Notes: a model not told the origin generated them from the sequence alone. DNA of 64,000 bases from Sphaeramia orbicularis (GCF_902148855.1 NC_043964.1:27763285-27827284); one strand, 5' to 3'; numbered from the stretch's first letter, positions 1-18,600 are shown. Translations and numbers: made by a program.

Positions 1-660
1 AAATTAAATATTGGAAAATACTTGATTTTCACAGAAAAATGCATAGGATACAATAATACATTACAACAAGTCACTTAGGAAAAGTTAGAGTAGTAGAAGA
101 TTAGTGGAATATATTTGGAAAAATCATTTTAATTTTATGAATTTGGCGTTCCCTTTGGAAATTCTTTTATGTGGAGCATTTTTTTTACTTTAGCCAATTG
201 TCAAATAGACTTTTTCATTGTCAAATATCTAAACAGCTGCTGGCAACAAAAAAAACATCTACTTGATATTTAATAACCTTTAAACCATTCAGCCTATCAA
301 TGCATTTTAATAATTCAGATAAAATGCAGGTAATCAATAAAACCAGTGTAGTTTGAGAAATGACAGTGGTTGTAGATGCTTGTTTTTACATAAAGTGAAT
401 ACACTGTATTGAAAAATTCACTTTTGCTTCAATTTTCTCTATTCTGATATAATAACCTTTGAGCTTTTATAAACATCAGTATGATCAGTAAATTAAATAT
501 TGGAAAATACCTGATTTTTACTGAAAACTACACAGGATAAAATCATACATAGCAACAAGTCCCTTAGGAAAGGTTAGGTTTAGAGAAAAATTCATTCAGA
601 AATTACCACCCAAAATGGTTCCAGGTCTTAAACGGGTAATAAACTAAACATTTGGTGACA
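1..660 (-). repeat. Fragments of TTAA MITE family A in a pcyt2 intron
   Basis: Three pieces (about 1-140, 240-330 and 360-640) match the reverse orientation of family A, described at 26620-27162. The shared text includes the AAATTAAATATTGGAAAATA block, seen at both 1 and 490. A forward fragment lies at about 1360-1665 in the next large intron. Confidence 0.7.
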
Positions 661-683
661 GAATTATGAATTGTAAATTTTAA

Positions 684-5005
<4,322 letters not shown>

Positions 5006-5173
5006 GAAGGCACCATGAACCCAGTGTTAACATTACCCTGACATGATAACGTATCTAAACTCATGTACAGTCAAATCAGCATAACCATGACACACTGCAA
5101 ACACAGTCCTGCAGTCCCTAATAACAGTTTTTAATCAAGGCAGCACAGTCTGTTATGGGATTATCAGGTATAA

Positions 5174-5190
5174 AGTGTGTGTGTATGTGT

Positions 5191-5248
<58 letters not shown>

Positions 5249-5272
5249 GTGTGCGTGTGTGTGGGTGTGTGT
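5174..5272. repeat. (TG)n microsatellite
   Basis: An almost uninterrupted TG array of about 95 bp within the inferred pcyt2 3' UTR, with GC interruptions at its right end. Confidence 0.95.
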
Positions 5273-5981
5273 TGGGAGTGGTCCTCTGTGTATTAATATA
5301 TACTATATATGCAACTACATGTCTTTCCTGTAGCAGTATTGTCATTGAACACATCATGCATACAGACATCTGCTGTCCCATCAAACCAGCTAAAGACGGG
5401 ACAGAAAAAGACTGAAGCATCAAAGAGATCACCGTGTCTTCAACTGTCTATATTAAGTCTTCAGATATTTTTAGGTACTTTTATTTTTTTGCCTTCAGAA
5501 AATCTTGAATTTATAAGTATTTTATCTTGGGATTTTGACATACGAGGGGGCAAATGTGGGGATCTGAGACCGAGGCATTACAGGAAGTGATTTTTGATCT
5601 GTCATTTCCACTGGGCTCCTGCTGCTTTCTGCCTATAAATGGGTTTAGCCCCGAGATTTATTTCTGTATATACTGTATGTACTGTATGTAACTAGTACAG
5701 GTTGTATGAAGGATGTTAAAAACCACTAGATGTTTTAGGGAGGAAGTGTCCCTGCTTCTGAAGGGGAAAGGTCTTTGCTGGACTTAAACAGACTCTTACG
5801 GGACCTCATGTACATACCAGTTCTTGCTCCAGGCTGCACTGACAAAAAAAATCACCAGAACTGTTTACTATCTGCTCTAGTGGAGCGGGTTTTAACTCAA
5901 AAATACAGACTGTCGACACCTGCGCTCCTGGCACTTGAGTGCAGTTTTTTTAACCAACACTCCTTAAATTTATCCTAAGAG

Positions 5982-5982
5982 A

Positions 5983-6065
<83 letters not shown>
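5982..6065. repeat. (TA)n microsatellite
   Basis: A nearly pure TA array of about 84 bp within the inferred pcyt2 3' UTR. Confidence 0.95.
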
Positions 6066-6070
<5 letters not shown>

Positions 6071-6740
6071 GAAAACACTTCAGAGTTTTAACATAATGCT
6101 TTTATTTTACTTTTCATAGTATGTAACTATTGAGATATTAGAGATGCTAAGTGTTGTTGACCTCTTACTGTTATTTTTGAGCCCTGAACAATTTAACCTC
6201 TGTCTCTCTATCAAATGGGATTTAATAATATATTTTTTGTAGAGCATATTTTACTCACCTCTTCTTCATTAACGACTGTATAAATGGTTTCATATTGTTT
6301 TAAAAGCATTATAATGTCTGTATGTCAAGTTGGAATGTATTCAGTGTAGGCTAAAATCTGTATGTTGACAAATACTGTAGGAACTGACTGAACTACAGTG
6401 AAATATTGCTGACAATAATAACAATCTAATCTGAAATGAGCGTTATGTCATCCTTTTTTCCCTCCGACAGAGTATTTTATTTCATTGATAATTAAGTGAA
6501 ATGAAGTGGTTGTGCATTAGTCACATTATAAAAGGTAAGGCTGGGTTTTGGACACTAAAGTGAAGATAATTTTGTGTTATTTTAGAAGCAGATCAGTAAC
6601 GACCAGTAGAGACCAGCTGAAATACTCATGTTTAGATCATATCCAATTTTTAAGGGAAAATGATAAATACAGAGTTAATATTATAGCACACACTGCAACA
6701 TCATGTCTAATAACCTGTGTCATGAATAAAATGTCCATAT

Positions 6741-7352
6741 AGGTTTGGAAATGTTATGAAAATGAAGTGTTGTGTAAGAAAAGTTAAAATGATACCAAAC
6801 ATTAAAGCATGATTTCTAACTTAACTGTGATGAAACACATGCTGGTGATAACACACATAAAAAACTGACAAAAATGTAACAAGTGGTGTCAGGCACAACA
6901 AACCCCGCCCCCTCGCAGGTATTGTAGCTTATTTTGGCATCGATCCAGCTGATGTCATCATGTCTACGCATGTGCGGATATCAGCATATCAACTGCCTCC
7001 ATACATGTGGTAAGTTTGAAGAAAATTTAAACAAAATTGATGTTTTAAAGACATGTGAAATCTCACCCATAAGTAAATAGGGAAAAAAAGATGTAAAAAA
7101 AAAAATTTAAATTCATCATATGAAAAAATGACTAATTGTATTTTACACCATTTATTTATACTTATTAATAGGTTTAGTGGTTCAGAAGTTATTAAACATT
7201 TTACATCAGTAGATGATTTTGGTTGATCCTGGATATTTGGGTCTTTATGGGTGAAGTACATGTACTAGAGACTGTAAACCTACATGTTCCTCTGTGTGTT
7301 CTGTTATGTTCTGTGTTAACTATTTAATTTGCACTTTGATCACTTTCATGCA
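6741..7352. other. Intergenic spacer with a family A fragment
   Basis: No gene is visible. About 7035-7255 matches the right half of MITE family A, ending ATTTGGGTCTTTATGGGTG. The remainder is AT-rich unique-looking sequence. Confidence 0.5.
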
Positions 7353-8653
7353 GTGGCCCAGAGGTGCAACAGTCCAAAAAATTATCCACTGTACAGAAAA
7401 AAAAAGAGAACAGTCCAAAAAATTATCCACTAGCCCAAAAAATTATCCACTGTGAGAAAAATAAGTGAACAGTCCAAAAAATTACCCACTGGCCCAAAAA
7501 CTTATCCGCTATAAAAAAGAGAAAAGTCCAAAAAATTATCCACTAGCCCAAAAAATTATCCACTGTAAGAAAAAAAAGAGAACAGCCCAAAAAATTATCC
7601 ACTATCAGGAAAAAAAAAAAGCATCATCCACCTTTTTAATTAAGGAAGCGCTGTTTACCCAAAAGTTTTCTTGCTTTAAAATTAAGGTCACCAGAAAAAA
7701 TAAAAGCATAGGCTAAAAAATTTTAAGGCCTTGAGCTAATGTGGCTAATGCTAATGAAGTAACCCACTGGAATTGGAGGTCGTTGCACTAAAAATAGTTA
7801 TTTAAAAAATGTATAGTGGATAATTTTTTGGGCTGTTGTCTTTTTTTTCTTATAGTGGATAATTTTTTGGGCTGTCCTCTTTTTTTTCTTATAGTGGATA
7901 ATTTTTTGGGCTGTCCTCTTTTTTTCTTATAGTGGATAATTTTTTTGGGCTGTTCTCTTTTTTTCTTATAGTGCAAAATTTTTTGGGCTGTCCTCGTTTT
8001 TTTCTTATAGTGGATAATTTTTTGGGCTGTTCTCTTTTTTTCTTATAGTGGATAATTTTTTGGGCTGTCCTCTTTTTTGTTATAGTGGATAATTTTTTGG
8101 GCTGTTCTCTTTTTTTTCTTATAGTGGATAATTTTTTGGGCTGTCCTCTTTTTTTCTCATAGTAGATAATTTTTTGGGCTGTTCTCTTTTCTTGTTATAG
8201 TGGATAATTTTTTGGGCTGTTCCCTTTTTTTCTTATAGTGGATAATTTTTTAGGCTGTTCTCTTTTTTTCTTATAGTGGATAATTTTTTGGGCTGTTCTC
8301 TCTTTTTCTTATAGTGGATAATTTTTTGGGCTGTTCTCTTTTTTTCCCTTAGAGTGGATAATTTTTTGGGCTGTTCGCTTTTTCTTATAGTGGATAATTT
8401 TTTGGGCTGTTCTCTTTTTTCTTATAGTGGATAATTTTTTTGGGCTGTTCTCTTTTTTGTTGTTGTTGTTGTCATAGTGGACAATTTTTTGGGCTGTCCT
8501 CTTTCTTCTTATAGTGGATAATTTTTTGGGCTGTTCTCTTTTTTCTTATAGTGGATAATTTTTGGGGCTGTTCTCTTTTTTTCTTACAGTGGATAATTTT
8601 TTGGGCTGTTCTCTTTTTTTTGTTATAGTGGATAATTTCTTGGGCTCTTCTCT

Positions 8654-8684
<31 letters not shown>

Positions 8685-8766
8685 GTTATAGTGGATAATT
8701 TTTTGGGCTGTCCTCTGTTTTTTCTTGTTGTGGATAATTTTTCGGGCTGTTGCACCTCTGGGCCAC
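7353..8766. mobile_element. Foldback-type element with tandem-repeat inverted arms
   Basis: The outer ends are inverted copies of GTGGCCCAGAGGTGCAACAG (left 7353, right end 8766). Inside the left end are about eight units containing CCCAAAAAATTATCCACT. Inside the right end are about 24 inverted units (AGTGGATAATTTTTTGGGCTG plus a T/C-rich spacer), each about 38 bp. The middle (about 7620-7810) is unique and non-coding. Foldback elements are known to have long inverted arms of short tandem units, so this architecture fits. Flanking 8-mers CTTTCATG and CTTTCACA are only an approximate target duplication. No transposase is present. Confidence 0.7.
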
Positions 8767-9658
8767 CATACTTTCACATTCATTTTCTGCACTTTCACAT
8801 GGAAATTTATAAAAAAAAAAAAAAAATTCATTATTTAATTTATTAAGATGATAAATAAATAAATAAATTCTGATCTTACCTAGGGCACCAGTTTGGCCTT
8901 GGTCATCACCATTACAACATGGCTGTTGTCAAAGTCACTCACTTTCTTACATTACTCATTTTGCTGCTTCCAACACATTAGCTTTAGGGACTACATGTTC
9001 ACGTGCTACCTAAGAAATAAAATAATGTGAAAGGTGCCATTGGTATAAAATAATATTCATTATTACCACTTTTCCTGTCGGTGGTCATAACGTTATGGCT
9101 GCTCGGTGTAATGTAGATTTTTTTTTTTTTTTTTTTTTTTTGGGTGTGCGCGTGCTTCTCTGTTTTTACGCACACGTGGCCTCAATTAATTAAATGACAG
9201 ACTCTTTTTTTTTTTTTCCCCCTCATCATTTCATTGGGATATTCCGCAGTTACTGGCGTGCAGAATAAACGCTACACGATGTTTTGTTGTCTTAATATAC
9301 TTCCGGCCCCTGTGCAGGTAATAATCTAAAATAATCATATTTTTTTTCGTAATATTTTGATGTTTGAAGTCTAAAGAAAGCTCATTGTTAGCTTAAAGAT
9401 ATAGCATTAGCACCAAAATTAAGGTACGTAGAACAACAAGATGCTAACATGAGAGAAAAAATGCAGACTTGTACTTAGCATGGAAAAACAGACACCTAAA
9501 AAGGGACATAATTATTTATTTTTAACACCATATGTGGGGCCAAATGTTTTTGGGGTAATGAGAAAGTCTAATAATTGTGTTTTTTTTGCGGTTGTATAAT
9601 GCCTGTCTGAACTTATATGCAGACAGAAAATGGCAGTTTTATAGTGCCATGTTTGCAG
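8767..9658. other. G-alpha upstream region and possible 5' UTR exon
   Basis: No coding signal is seen. A possible non-coding first exon ends at 9317 (TGTGCAG before GTAATA) just after an ETS-like CTTCCGG. An acceptor (TTTGCAG) at 9652-9658 would lead into the exon with the start codon. This is inferred from splice motifs only. Confidence 0.35.
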
Positions 9659-9686
9659 GAGAATGTTCTTTGTTCCATAGTTCTGC

Positions 9687-12600
9687 ATGGGACTGTGCTT
9701 TCACCCGGATATTACAGAAGAAGATAAAAAGGCTAAACTTCACAGCTCCAAAATAGAGAGAGACCTTTTTGAGCAAGCCAAGGCTGAGATGAATGTAGTG
9801 AAACTCCTCATGCTTGGTTAGTTGAAAACACTTTTATTTTATTTTATTTATTTATTTTTTGTATATTTCACCCTCCAATTACAAACATCCCTCTGGTTTG
9901 TTCCTCAGGACCTGCAGAGAGTGGAAAGAGCACCCTGATCAAACAAATAAAAATAATCCACAGTCAGGGCTTTTCCAAACAGGAGCTTCTGAGTTTTAAG
10001 GTAGTGAACAGCTGCAAATGCTAACACTGAATACACACACCAAATGTTCAATGTTCTGATGTCTGTACAGCCTGCAGTACTAGACAACCTCCTGACCTCT
10101 ATGAAGTTTGTGCTTCGAGGGATGGGGATGCTGAGGATTAACCTCGCAAACAAGAAGAACAAGGTGAAGAAAGAAGCATGACAGTAATACACATAAATTA
10201 TTTTTCATTAGATTTTACATTTTTTTCCATTTAGTATTTTTTATTGCAGTTCCTCTTTCATACACTAGATGTCAGCCTTTATCTGGTTTACTTTTTCTAC
10301 ATTGACGATGTTATAGTAACTGGTATTTGGTATAAACTTTACTGTGAAGCTGTTTGTACTGGTTTTCTACAGTATTTCAGTTTGTTTTATTATATTATGA
10401 CTTGAACAGCTGCTTGTGACCAAAAGCATCTACTGGTTTCCCATAAGGATCCAGGCTGACTTTTGTGGCAGTTCCAAAATTAATTTTTCTCCCTATTCAA
10501 CCTTTTCCTAAGTGATATATCTCCATGTATTATGATATTATCCTCTGAATTTAGCATTTTTTTCCCAGTGAAAATCCTCTGTTTTCCTATTTGTAATTGA
10601 CTGATCATGTAGATGTTCATAAAAGCTCAGAATAAATCTAAAGGTTATTATATCGAAACAGAAAAAAATGAAGAAAAGGTGACATTTTCATGTAAAATCT
10701 ATCATTAACTGAACATAAACCCAATTTAGCCATTCACAGTCATTGATCAAACTCCATGGTTTTACTGGTGAATCGATGTTATAGAAGATGACCGTATTTT
10801 CATATTCATTACAGAGCCTCTGAACGTCCAAATAGGTCATATCTGATGACAAACTGCATTTTACACCAATTATTTAGATGTATTGATAGGATTAGTGGAT
10901 CAACACTTTAGTTGAACAGATGCTTTTGGTTGACGGTGGACGTTTGGGTCTTTATGGGTTCACTTCTGAACCATTAATCTTATCAATACATGTAAATAAA
11001 TCAGATAAAATGCATTTTTTTACTTATTCATTTTTGTCACATGTGATGCATTTGGATGTTCAGAGACTCTGTAGTGAACATGGAAACATCATCATCTTCA
11101 ACATTGATTCACCAATAAGAAAATCCCAAGTAGCTGAACCAGTGGGAGTGTTTGTAGGCTGAAAAGTTGATATAGCTTGAATTTTCTCTGAGCTTTTATG
11201 ATTTTTTTTTTTGCATCATTAGTAAATAACATATAGGAAAATGGCAGATGATGGAATAATAAATGGTCATAATTCACTTCGGAAAGGTTAAATGCAGAGA
11301 AAGTTGCCATAAAAATAGTTAAATAGGTTAAAAAGAACACATCATATTATCATTTCTTGAAAACACACACATTCTGATACTGAATGCCATTCTTTTCAGC
11401 TGCACGCCCAGTCTGTCCTGTCCTGCACCCAGTCTTTGAGGGACGACCGGGAGCTGCTTCCTTATGTGTCTCGTGCTTTATGTGCACTTTGGGCTGATGA
11501 CGGAGTACGAGCTGCTGCATCCAGAGGCCACGAGTTTGAGCTGAATGACTCCGCACTCTAGTAAGTAGAAAGGCCCCAAGTGATCTATGTTGGAAAAAAA
11601 CACCTTCACCACTTATGACAAACCACGTAAATGTCAGGGGAAATTACCCATTTACAAGCACGCTGCCACATTTTGTCAGTACAGAGCAACTGTGAACCAG
11701 GTGCTAAGAATAACTCATCAGGAGATGATTGCTGTGACACTTTTGTGTTGGGAGGTTTTATTGGGATGCTTTAAAAAGGCTCTAGTTGGAGATTTCCAGG
11801 AACTTGTTAGGAGAATACAAACAGATGTAATTAGTCAGTTTTCTTGTTGGAGTAATAACATAATGGCATCATCTGTGAGAATGAGCAAAGGCTTTAGTCA
11901 GTTGTTTTGCATTAGCTTTCAACACATGGCTCTAAATCTGTTTTTTGTTTAATGATACATATATCAGTAGGCATCTGTCGCACTACAAAATACAGTTTGT
12001 CCATGGGTCTGATGCAGCGAAAGTGAACATCAACATGAAAAAGTAAATTTGCACACATTTTGTCAAGTGGCCTCATTTTTTTAGCTAAAGATCTCTATTT
12101 TCTGGAACTGTTAACCTTTTTAAAAATACCACTTGTAGAAATAAAGTTTTATCGATTGTACTTTTTACATCATAGCCACAGCTTGATTTTGATGCAAAAA
12201 ACTATATCTAAAAAAAATGTGAATTCATTCAATCTGTTGATTATATAGAGGATTGTTAAGTTTCAAATATTAGATTTTCATTTTTTAATGAATATTATTG
12301 ATATTTATGGAACATTTTTGAACATTTGTGAGTTGCTTAAAAGGCACTGTCCATGTGTTACCACAAAAATACCAATTTTCAAGTTGCTTATAATTCAGAT
12401 ATGTGAGTGAAACTTTCAGAAAGTAATGATCTTTTGATACATTTTGGGTCATGCATACAATGGTGAAGAGTTGTCCATGTGTTATTATGGCAGCCTGTCC
12501 ACGTGTTACCAGAAAATATGGACTTTTCAATATTTTACTCCAAAATTTATTTTCAGTATAGTTGAACATAATATCTAAAAGGTTTTGTCCTACTTGATAT

Positions 12601-15600
12601 CAATTTCTGTCAAGAACGAAATGTTTTGAATGTTTGCGTGAAGCTTAAAAATACTGATGTCCGTTTCAAGTCCACGTGTTACCGAGCAGTAATTTGACAA
12701 TTTTCACCTAAAAATTGTATCTCTCCAAATTTTGTTATACATAATGTTAAAGTGCTTATAAATAGTTACTCAGATATGTATAATACATGCATATAAGTTA
12801 CTCTGCTTAATTATAGTACTGGACCCATATGTATTATATGTCATAACTTTGGGAACACAGTATTTTCCCAGCATCCTCGTGTGTGTGTGGTTTTGTAATG
12901 ATGCTTTCAGAACCTGTTTTTTACTATTCCCATGATCAAAAGGTCCATCAGTAGGCCTCTTCAGTGGTTCCACACAAGACTTTGTGTAAAGAACTCCCAA
13001 TTCACTGATCTGTGAAGTCCCATCATCCTCTGAAGTACAAATTATTAACTGAAGAATGGAATCTTACTGTAATTAACATATTTTACAAGTTTCACATCAC
13101 CTTCTGAGATACTGAAACGATAAAATTACTTTATAACCCAGTTTTATGAATAACTAAATGCAGAAACAGAATGTAATATTCATCTTGCCGTTTATCGACA
13201 GGCTGAGTCACCTTCCAAAATGAGCTTTGTCATCTTTTTCCATTTTATAATAGTTAACATTCAGGATTTAGGTGCATAACTTCTGCCTATCTAGAATTCT
13301 CCCCTTAACTTAAAAAGTGCACTACAGTAACTGTAACAGGGGCCTTTTATTGTTTCATATTCACTGTGAAAGGGTGGGGGATCATGCAATTTTACCACTA
13401 GATGCCACTAAAGATCATAGAAAATATGAATTAATTCTAAAGATAACCAGCTGTTGAAGATGTATACAGTATGTCATGATGGACTTTGATAACGAAACAA
13501 GATAATTACCCCAAAATCCAAAGGAAAACTAACTTGAAGACTTTGTATTTGCACAAATGAGTTGTTTATCAAAAGGAAAATTCATATTAACACATGGAGC
13601 ACTCGCAGTCCTTCAGAGTTTTCAAAGTTTACACATCACAACCAATACCTCTAGGTACAATTTTGTTTCCTTCTTTTGCTTCTAGGAAGTTAAAGTTTGA
13701 GCCTCCCCACACATCTGTCACTTTCCCTTTTACAATTTAAGACTCATTTGAGGAACCTCATCACAAAACCCAGCTTAAGAGATGCCTTAATTTTTTTATT
13801 TTTTTTTTTGGTTGGTAAAAGTTTCCATTATTTCTTCGGATTGGAAATGTGTCGAGTACAAATACTAATTTCAGCAGGGAAGGGGGCTGCCATTTTAAGA
13901 CGTACTCCATCCGCTCATACAAAGATGAATTTGACAGGCTCATTATCGGATCTCAATAAGGTTGGGGCTGAAGGACTCCAGGGACTCAACTCAACCTGTG
14001 TTCTCACTCAGCTGGACACTGTATTGATTTGTCCCTCCAGACATATTGGATTTGACTTTCATGACACACTTGACTTGAAACCTGAAAGTACCAAAATGTG
14101 TAAAATGAGACCTTGAGGATTAGCTTTGGCTCAACTGGCCTGCTATTAAAAGGAGTCTGTAGTTCCAGGAAGGTAAATAAAAAAGATGCATCCTGTGTCT
14201 TTTCTCAATCCACTTGAAGCCACAATAGCTGTAAACATTTAGCAACTTAATGGCTTTAAATCTACTACTATTAGACTATTTGCAAATGTGGTGCATATCA
14301 AATAAAATTCACCAGTAACACTTGATTAGGTGGTGCTATAGGGTGAATTATACATGTCTTTTAAAAAAATCCAATTTGAAATGTGTGTAATGTCTCTCTT
14401 ATGGATTAAACAGAATAATTCAGTCTCATTAGTCCACACAACCTGTTGTACAGTTTATCTGAATATCGGGGGGGGGGGGTTACAATCATCATGTGATCAG
14501 TCTGTTAATCATTCATGTGAATTAAATTGTCACTGTCAGAATGAATTTGCTGAAGTTCTTTTCATCTTATGAGTATTTACTCTTTGTCAAAGGAAAACCA
14601 TCTGAAACAAGTGAAAAACATTAGCAAACAAACTTATGATTTTTATTTATTTAGCTGTTTTCCATTTTCTAATGCCAAATGCACATTAAAATGTTTATGG
14701 AAACAGATGTAGTATGAATATTTTCTGTGCACGGTCAAGGCTTCATGAGTATGGATTATTGGTCCAACATTTCCACAGCTGGACTTGTCTCATTTTTCAT
14801 TCACAACAGTAAAGCTCATATAAACATACAGCACAGTCATTTATGCAGGTAAATATTTGACCCTTTTTTGTTTGGTTTCGAAGCCGTTCTCTTATTGAAC
14901 CAGGCAAAGAAGTGCAAGTTTACTAAAAGTGAAAGCTGTACGTTATTAATGGTGAGACTGAACATGAACAAATGTCTGGAGGAGTCTGGGAAGATTATGA
15001 CAGTGAGTAATGAACAGATACTGCCTTCACAAAGATATTAAATCAAATCATACCACAGTCTGTCCTCTAATACACTTTAATCACAGCCTTTTAAGAAGTA
15101 TAAACTGATTTGATTCTGAAGTTGGTAATTACTAGAGCTGTCTTTGTGATCAGGTGTGTGTACAGGTTTCATCTTTTAGTAACGTTCCTGTCTTTGTTTT
15201 CCTTCTCCAGTTTCTTTGAAAACATGAGTCGGATCATCTCCCCGAACTACATCCCCTCAGAAATGGATGTTCTGAGAGTGAGAGTGAGGACCAGCGGAAT
15301 CATCGAGACACAGTTTCAAGTTAATGAAATTACCTTTCGGTGAGACAAATTCACTGTGGGTTTAATCTTGATGGAAAGCTATAGAAAAACAGCTTTAAGC
15401 AACACTAGAAACACCGGCATAATGTCTGTCTATATTTATTATTGGGGGGATAATGTAATTCCTGAATACGCATGCTTCATATTAAGACAATATTTTACCT
15501 TTTTCCTCAAGGAACAGTTGAAATATTTGCATCTTAGTTTTACCTGAGTCAGAGTAAAGTGTTTTTTTTTTGGGTTTTTTTACCCTCTGAACCCCCTTTC

Positions 15601-18600
15601 AGTTCTACAGAAATGTGTCATAAACAGGAAGTCATTACTGAACTGAGGAGCTGTAGACATCATTGTAAATGCCAAGTCGCCAAAACATGTACATTTAAAA
15701 AGATAGAACACATGCACTAAAGTACAGATGCAAAACAGCGAGTAGTCACAAGAATATACACAGTATTAGAAGGTTACTGTTAACACAAACCATGATTAAG
15801 TTGTACATGTTATGGATGACAGTATGAGTCTTACGTAAATGATCGTTATGTAGTTTGTCAAGGTCCTGGTTCATTAAGACTCTGAAGGATCTGTTAGTAA
15901 AACCCAGTCTTCAGAGCTGAGGGATGCTGCTGCCTGCCATGACTCACACATGGAATATTAATACCTCCACTTCACCTGGTTATTCCAGGAACAAGAACAC
16001 AAATGTAGAGGGAGTATAGTAATGACTTGAAAGATCCCACACACTTCTATTCTTTTCCCCCTTGAATCTTGTTTTTCTTGTAAGCAGCTGCTCACAGGGC
16101 TGCGTATGACTCCTATTCCTGAACTGTGACAATATTCAGTGTGTGCCGTCACAGGAAAGGGAATCCACAGAGACCTGGACTTCATTAATATGGATTATGA
16201 TATTCTTTCTGTGAGAAACCGTTTCAAAAAGGCGTTTGAAAATCCTAGTTTGTCAGATGTTATTGAGGAAATATGATGTGTGTTAATTAGTCAAGGTGTT
16301 TAAATTTCCTTCGTAAATTTTCATCCAGAGAATTTGAACTAAAATACACGTATGCTCTGTGTTTTACATGTTTTGTTTTGAACTCAGGCCCTCTACTAAT
16401 ACATGAAGCTAAAGTCTCACCCGTTTAATTGTGCCCCACGGGACCTAACCCTAGAAAAAACTCTATTGTAGTTTTTATATTCTATAATTAATACATTCCA
16501 TATGACTTTTCAAGCAAAGAAAGTCACTCTTTGGCAAAGAGTTAACCCTTTCATTCATGGTGTCATCCAAATTGTACTTAAAAGCATAATATTTGCAGTA
16601 ATTACTCTGAATCATCAGTGTGCAGTCTAGATATAAAACGGCAAAAGCATGGATTGTCTAATAAATATCCAATAGTTACATTTTACATTAAGTTTTCCTA
16701 AATCAATCATGCTAGCTTCATGAGAAAAGGTTTTTTTTACACTATGATTAAAAAAAAAAAGTAGCTTCTGTATTTGCTCCTGAGGTGATTGTGCTATAAA
16801 TTGAAAAACACACTGGCTTACACACAACAAAATGTGACAAGATGCAGATACAGTCATATTTTTGGCTTACGACAGTAGACATGCGTAAGAGCACATAATG
16901 ACCACTTTTCAGCAACGCTAAAAGACCTATCAACAGAGTCATGCATTTCTAGTGTCTTCAGGAGGTTATTTTTACTGAGTAAATTTGACATGGCTCTACC
17001 TCTTCAACTGTTCTCTGAAATTTCAAGTTTATTATGGGTAGTGCTAATTTAAGCTTTGCGAAAAAACTCAACTGATCATGTTTTGTTGGCTTCACAAGTA
17101 GTGATTTTTTTTTTTTTTTTTTCCCGTTCAGCAGCACAAAGACTAGTGCTGTCGAAAGTCATGCTTAAGCCTTACTGTCCTCCAGCTTGTTAAGACTTCT
17201 GTTCTTGACCCAGGGGATAAATGCTTCATTGCGTCTGACATGACTACTACAATCTTGCACCTGGAGACTATCTGGCCCAAATGGGAACTCATTACCTGTG
17301 TCACCAAGACCCTGTGTGTCACCTGTGTGGGATATTTTTTTAAATAGATTGCTGCAATACTTGTCACCTTTTGAAATGGCTTCGAAAGAATGTAATGCAA
17401 TTCCCAAATAAAGAAGAAGACAGTTTATTGGCCTTAACTGATGGTTTAAGCTTTGAAAAATATAGGGACTTTTTTGCACATGCACTGTTTTTGCCCCCAT
17501 AAATCTCACATGATTAAGAGCACCTCCTTGAATAAATAAAGTGGGCTGGTTTTGTTGTACTTCGTCAGGTTGTACGATGTCGGAGGCCAACGCAGTGACA
17601 GGAGGAAGTGGCTCAACTTCTTTGACTGTATTCAGGCCATTTTGTTTGTCGTTGCCCTGAGCAGCTACGATATGACTCTGGTGGAAGATCCCTCAGTGGT
17701 ATGAGCTGATAAAAATACCACGAATCAAACATAATGTCGGTATCCCTGACATGGCAAAATAGTCACTTTCTTCCACTTCTTTGTTATATTTCTTCTTTTG
17801 TAGAATCGGCTGCAGGAAAGTCTCGAACTTTTCACAACAACCTGCACCAATGCAATTTTTAAAAGCACCTCACTGGTAGGTATATTTTTACCTCCGCCAG
17901 GAGATATTGTGATCACTTTGCTTTGTGTGAGTGTTTGTTTGTTTCTTAGCAAGATAACTCAAAAAGTTATGGATTGATTTTCATGAAATTTTCAGGAAAT
18001 GTTGATACTCGCACAAGAAAGAAATGGTTAAATTTTGGTGGTGATTATATTTGTTGTTCTGGATTGCTTTCTTGAAGACACATGCAAATGTGCTCATGTA
18101 TTGTCAATATAATTCAGACTTGTCCCTTTACAGTCTGAGTTGTGCTCATCTGGCTCCTCTAAATGCAGATTGCTTTTTTAATCTAGTCACTCATAGCAGG
18201 CGGTACAACCGTGCTATGATTGTGTATGACATGCATAATTAGCATACAAAGTCTAATTTAGTGATTTGTGTTGCCGCCAAGTTTTATTTAGCACCCAGTG
18301 TAATGAGTATGAAATAGGAGTTTCATACTTGTTGTGTCTAAATGGACACGAATAAGTCAGTTGTTAACATATAAATATACATAAAAGTGCAACTTACATG
18401 GTCATTTATACATGTTATTGAAAGGAATCAGATAATGTATAAATATTACAAAGCATAAATGGGGGGGGGGAAATCTAAATCTCAGTTTTTGCCTGTGAAA
18501 AAGCCAACTGTGTCACATTACATTTCCATAAGGACATCGTCTCTGACCAGCTACACTTGGAGACAACAACCAACACAGGACTGCAAACCAGCCTGAATGT

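Larger units (their letters stand above)
5006..6740 (+). other. pcyt2 3' UTR (inferred)
   Basis: No coding signal follows the stop at 5005. The stretch holds a TG array and a TA array and ends near an AATAAA at 6725-6730, the first good polyadenylation signal after those repeats. The UTR extent is inferred; an earlier cleavage site is possible. Confidence 0.45.

Noticed and set aside
5155-5432. Open frames across the TG array
   Set aside because: Products are Cys-Val or Thr-His runs created by the dinucleotide repeat.
7465-8846. Lys-rich open frames across the foldback element
   Set aside because: They are translations of the ~38-bp tandem unit in several frames, with no start context or codon bias.
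11587-11952. 121-residue frame after G-alpha exon 4
   Set aside because: Intronic, no splice partners, no recognisable family, and composition like the surrounding intron.
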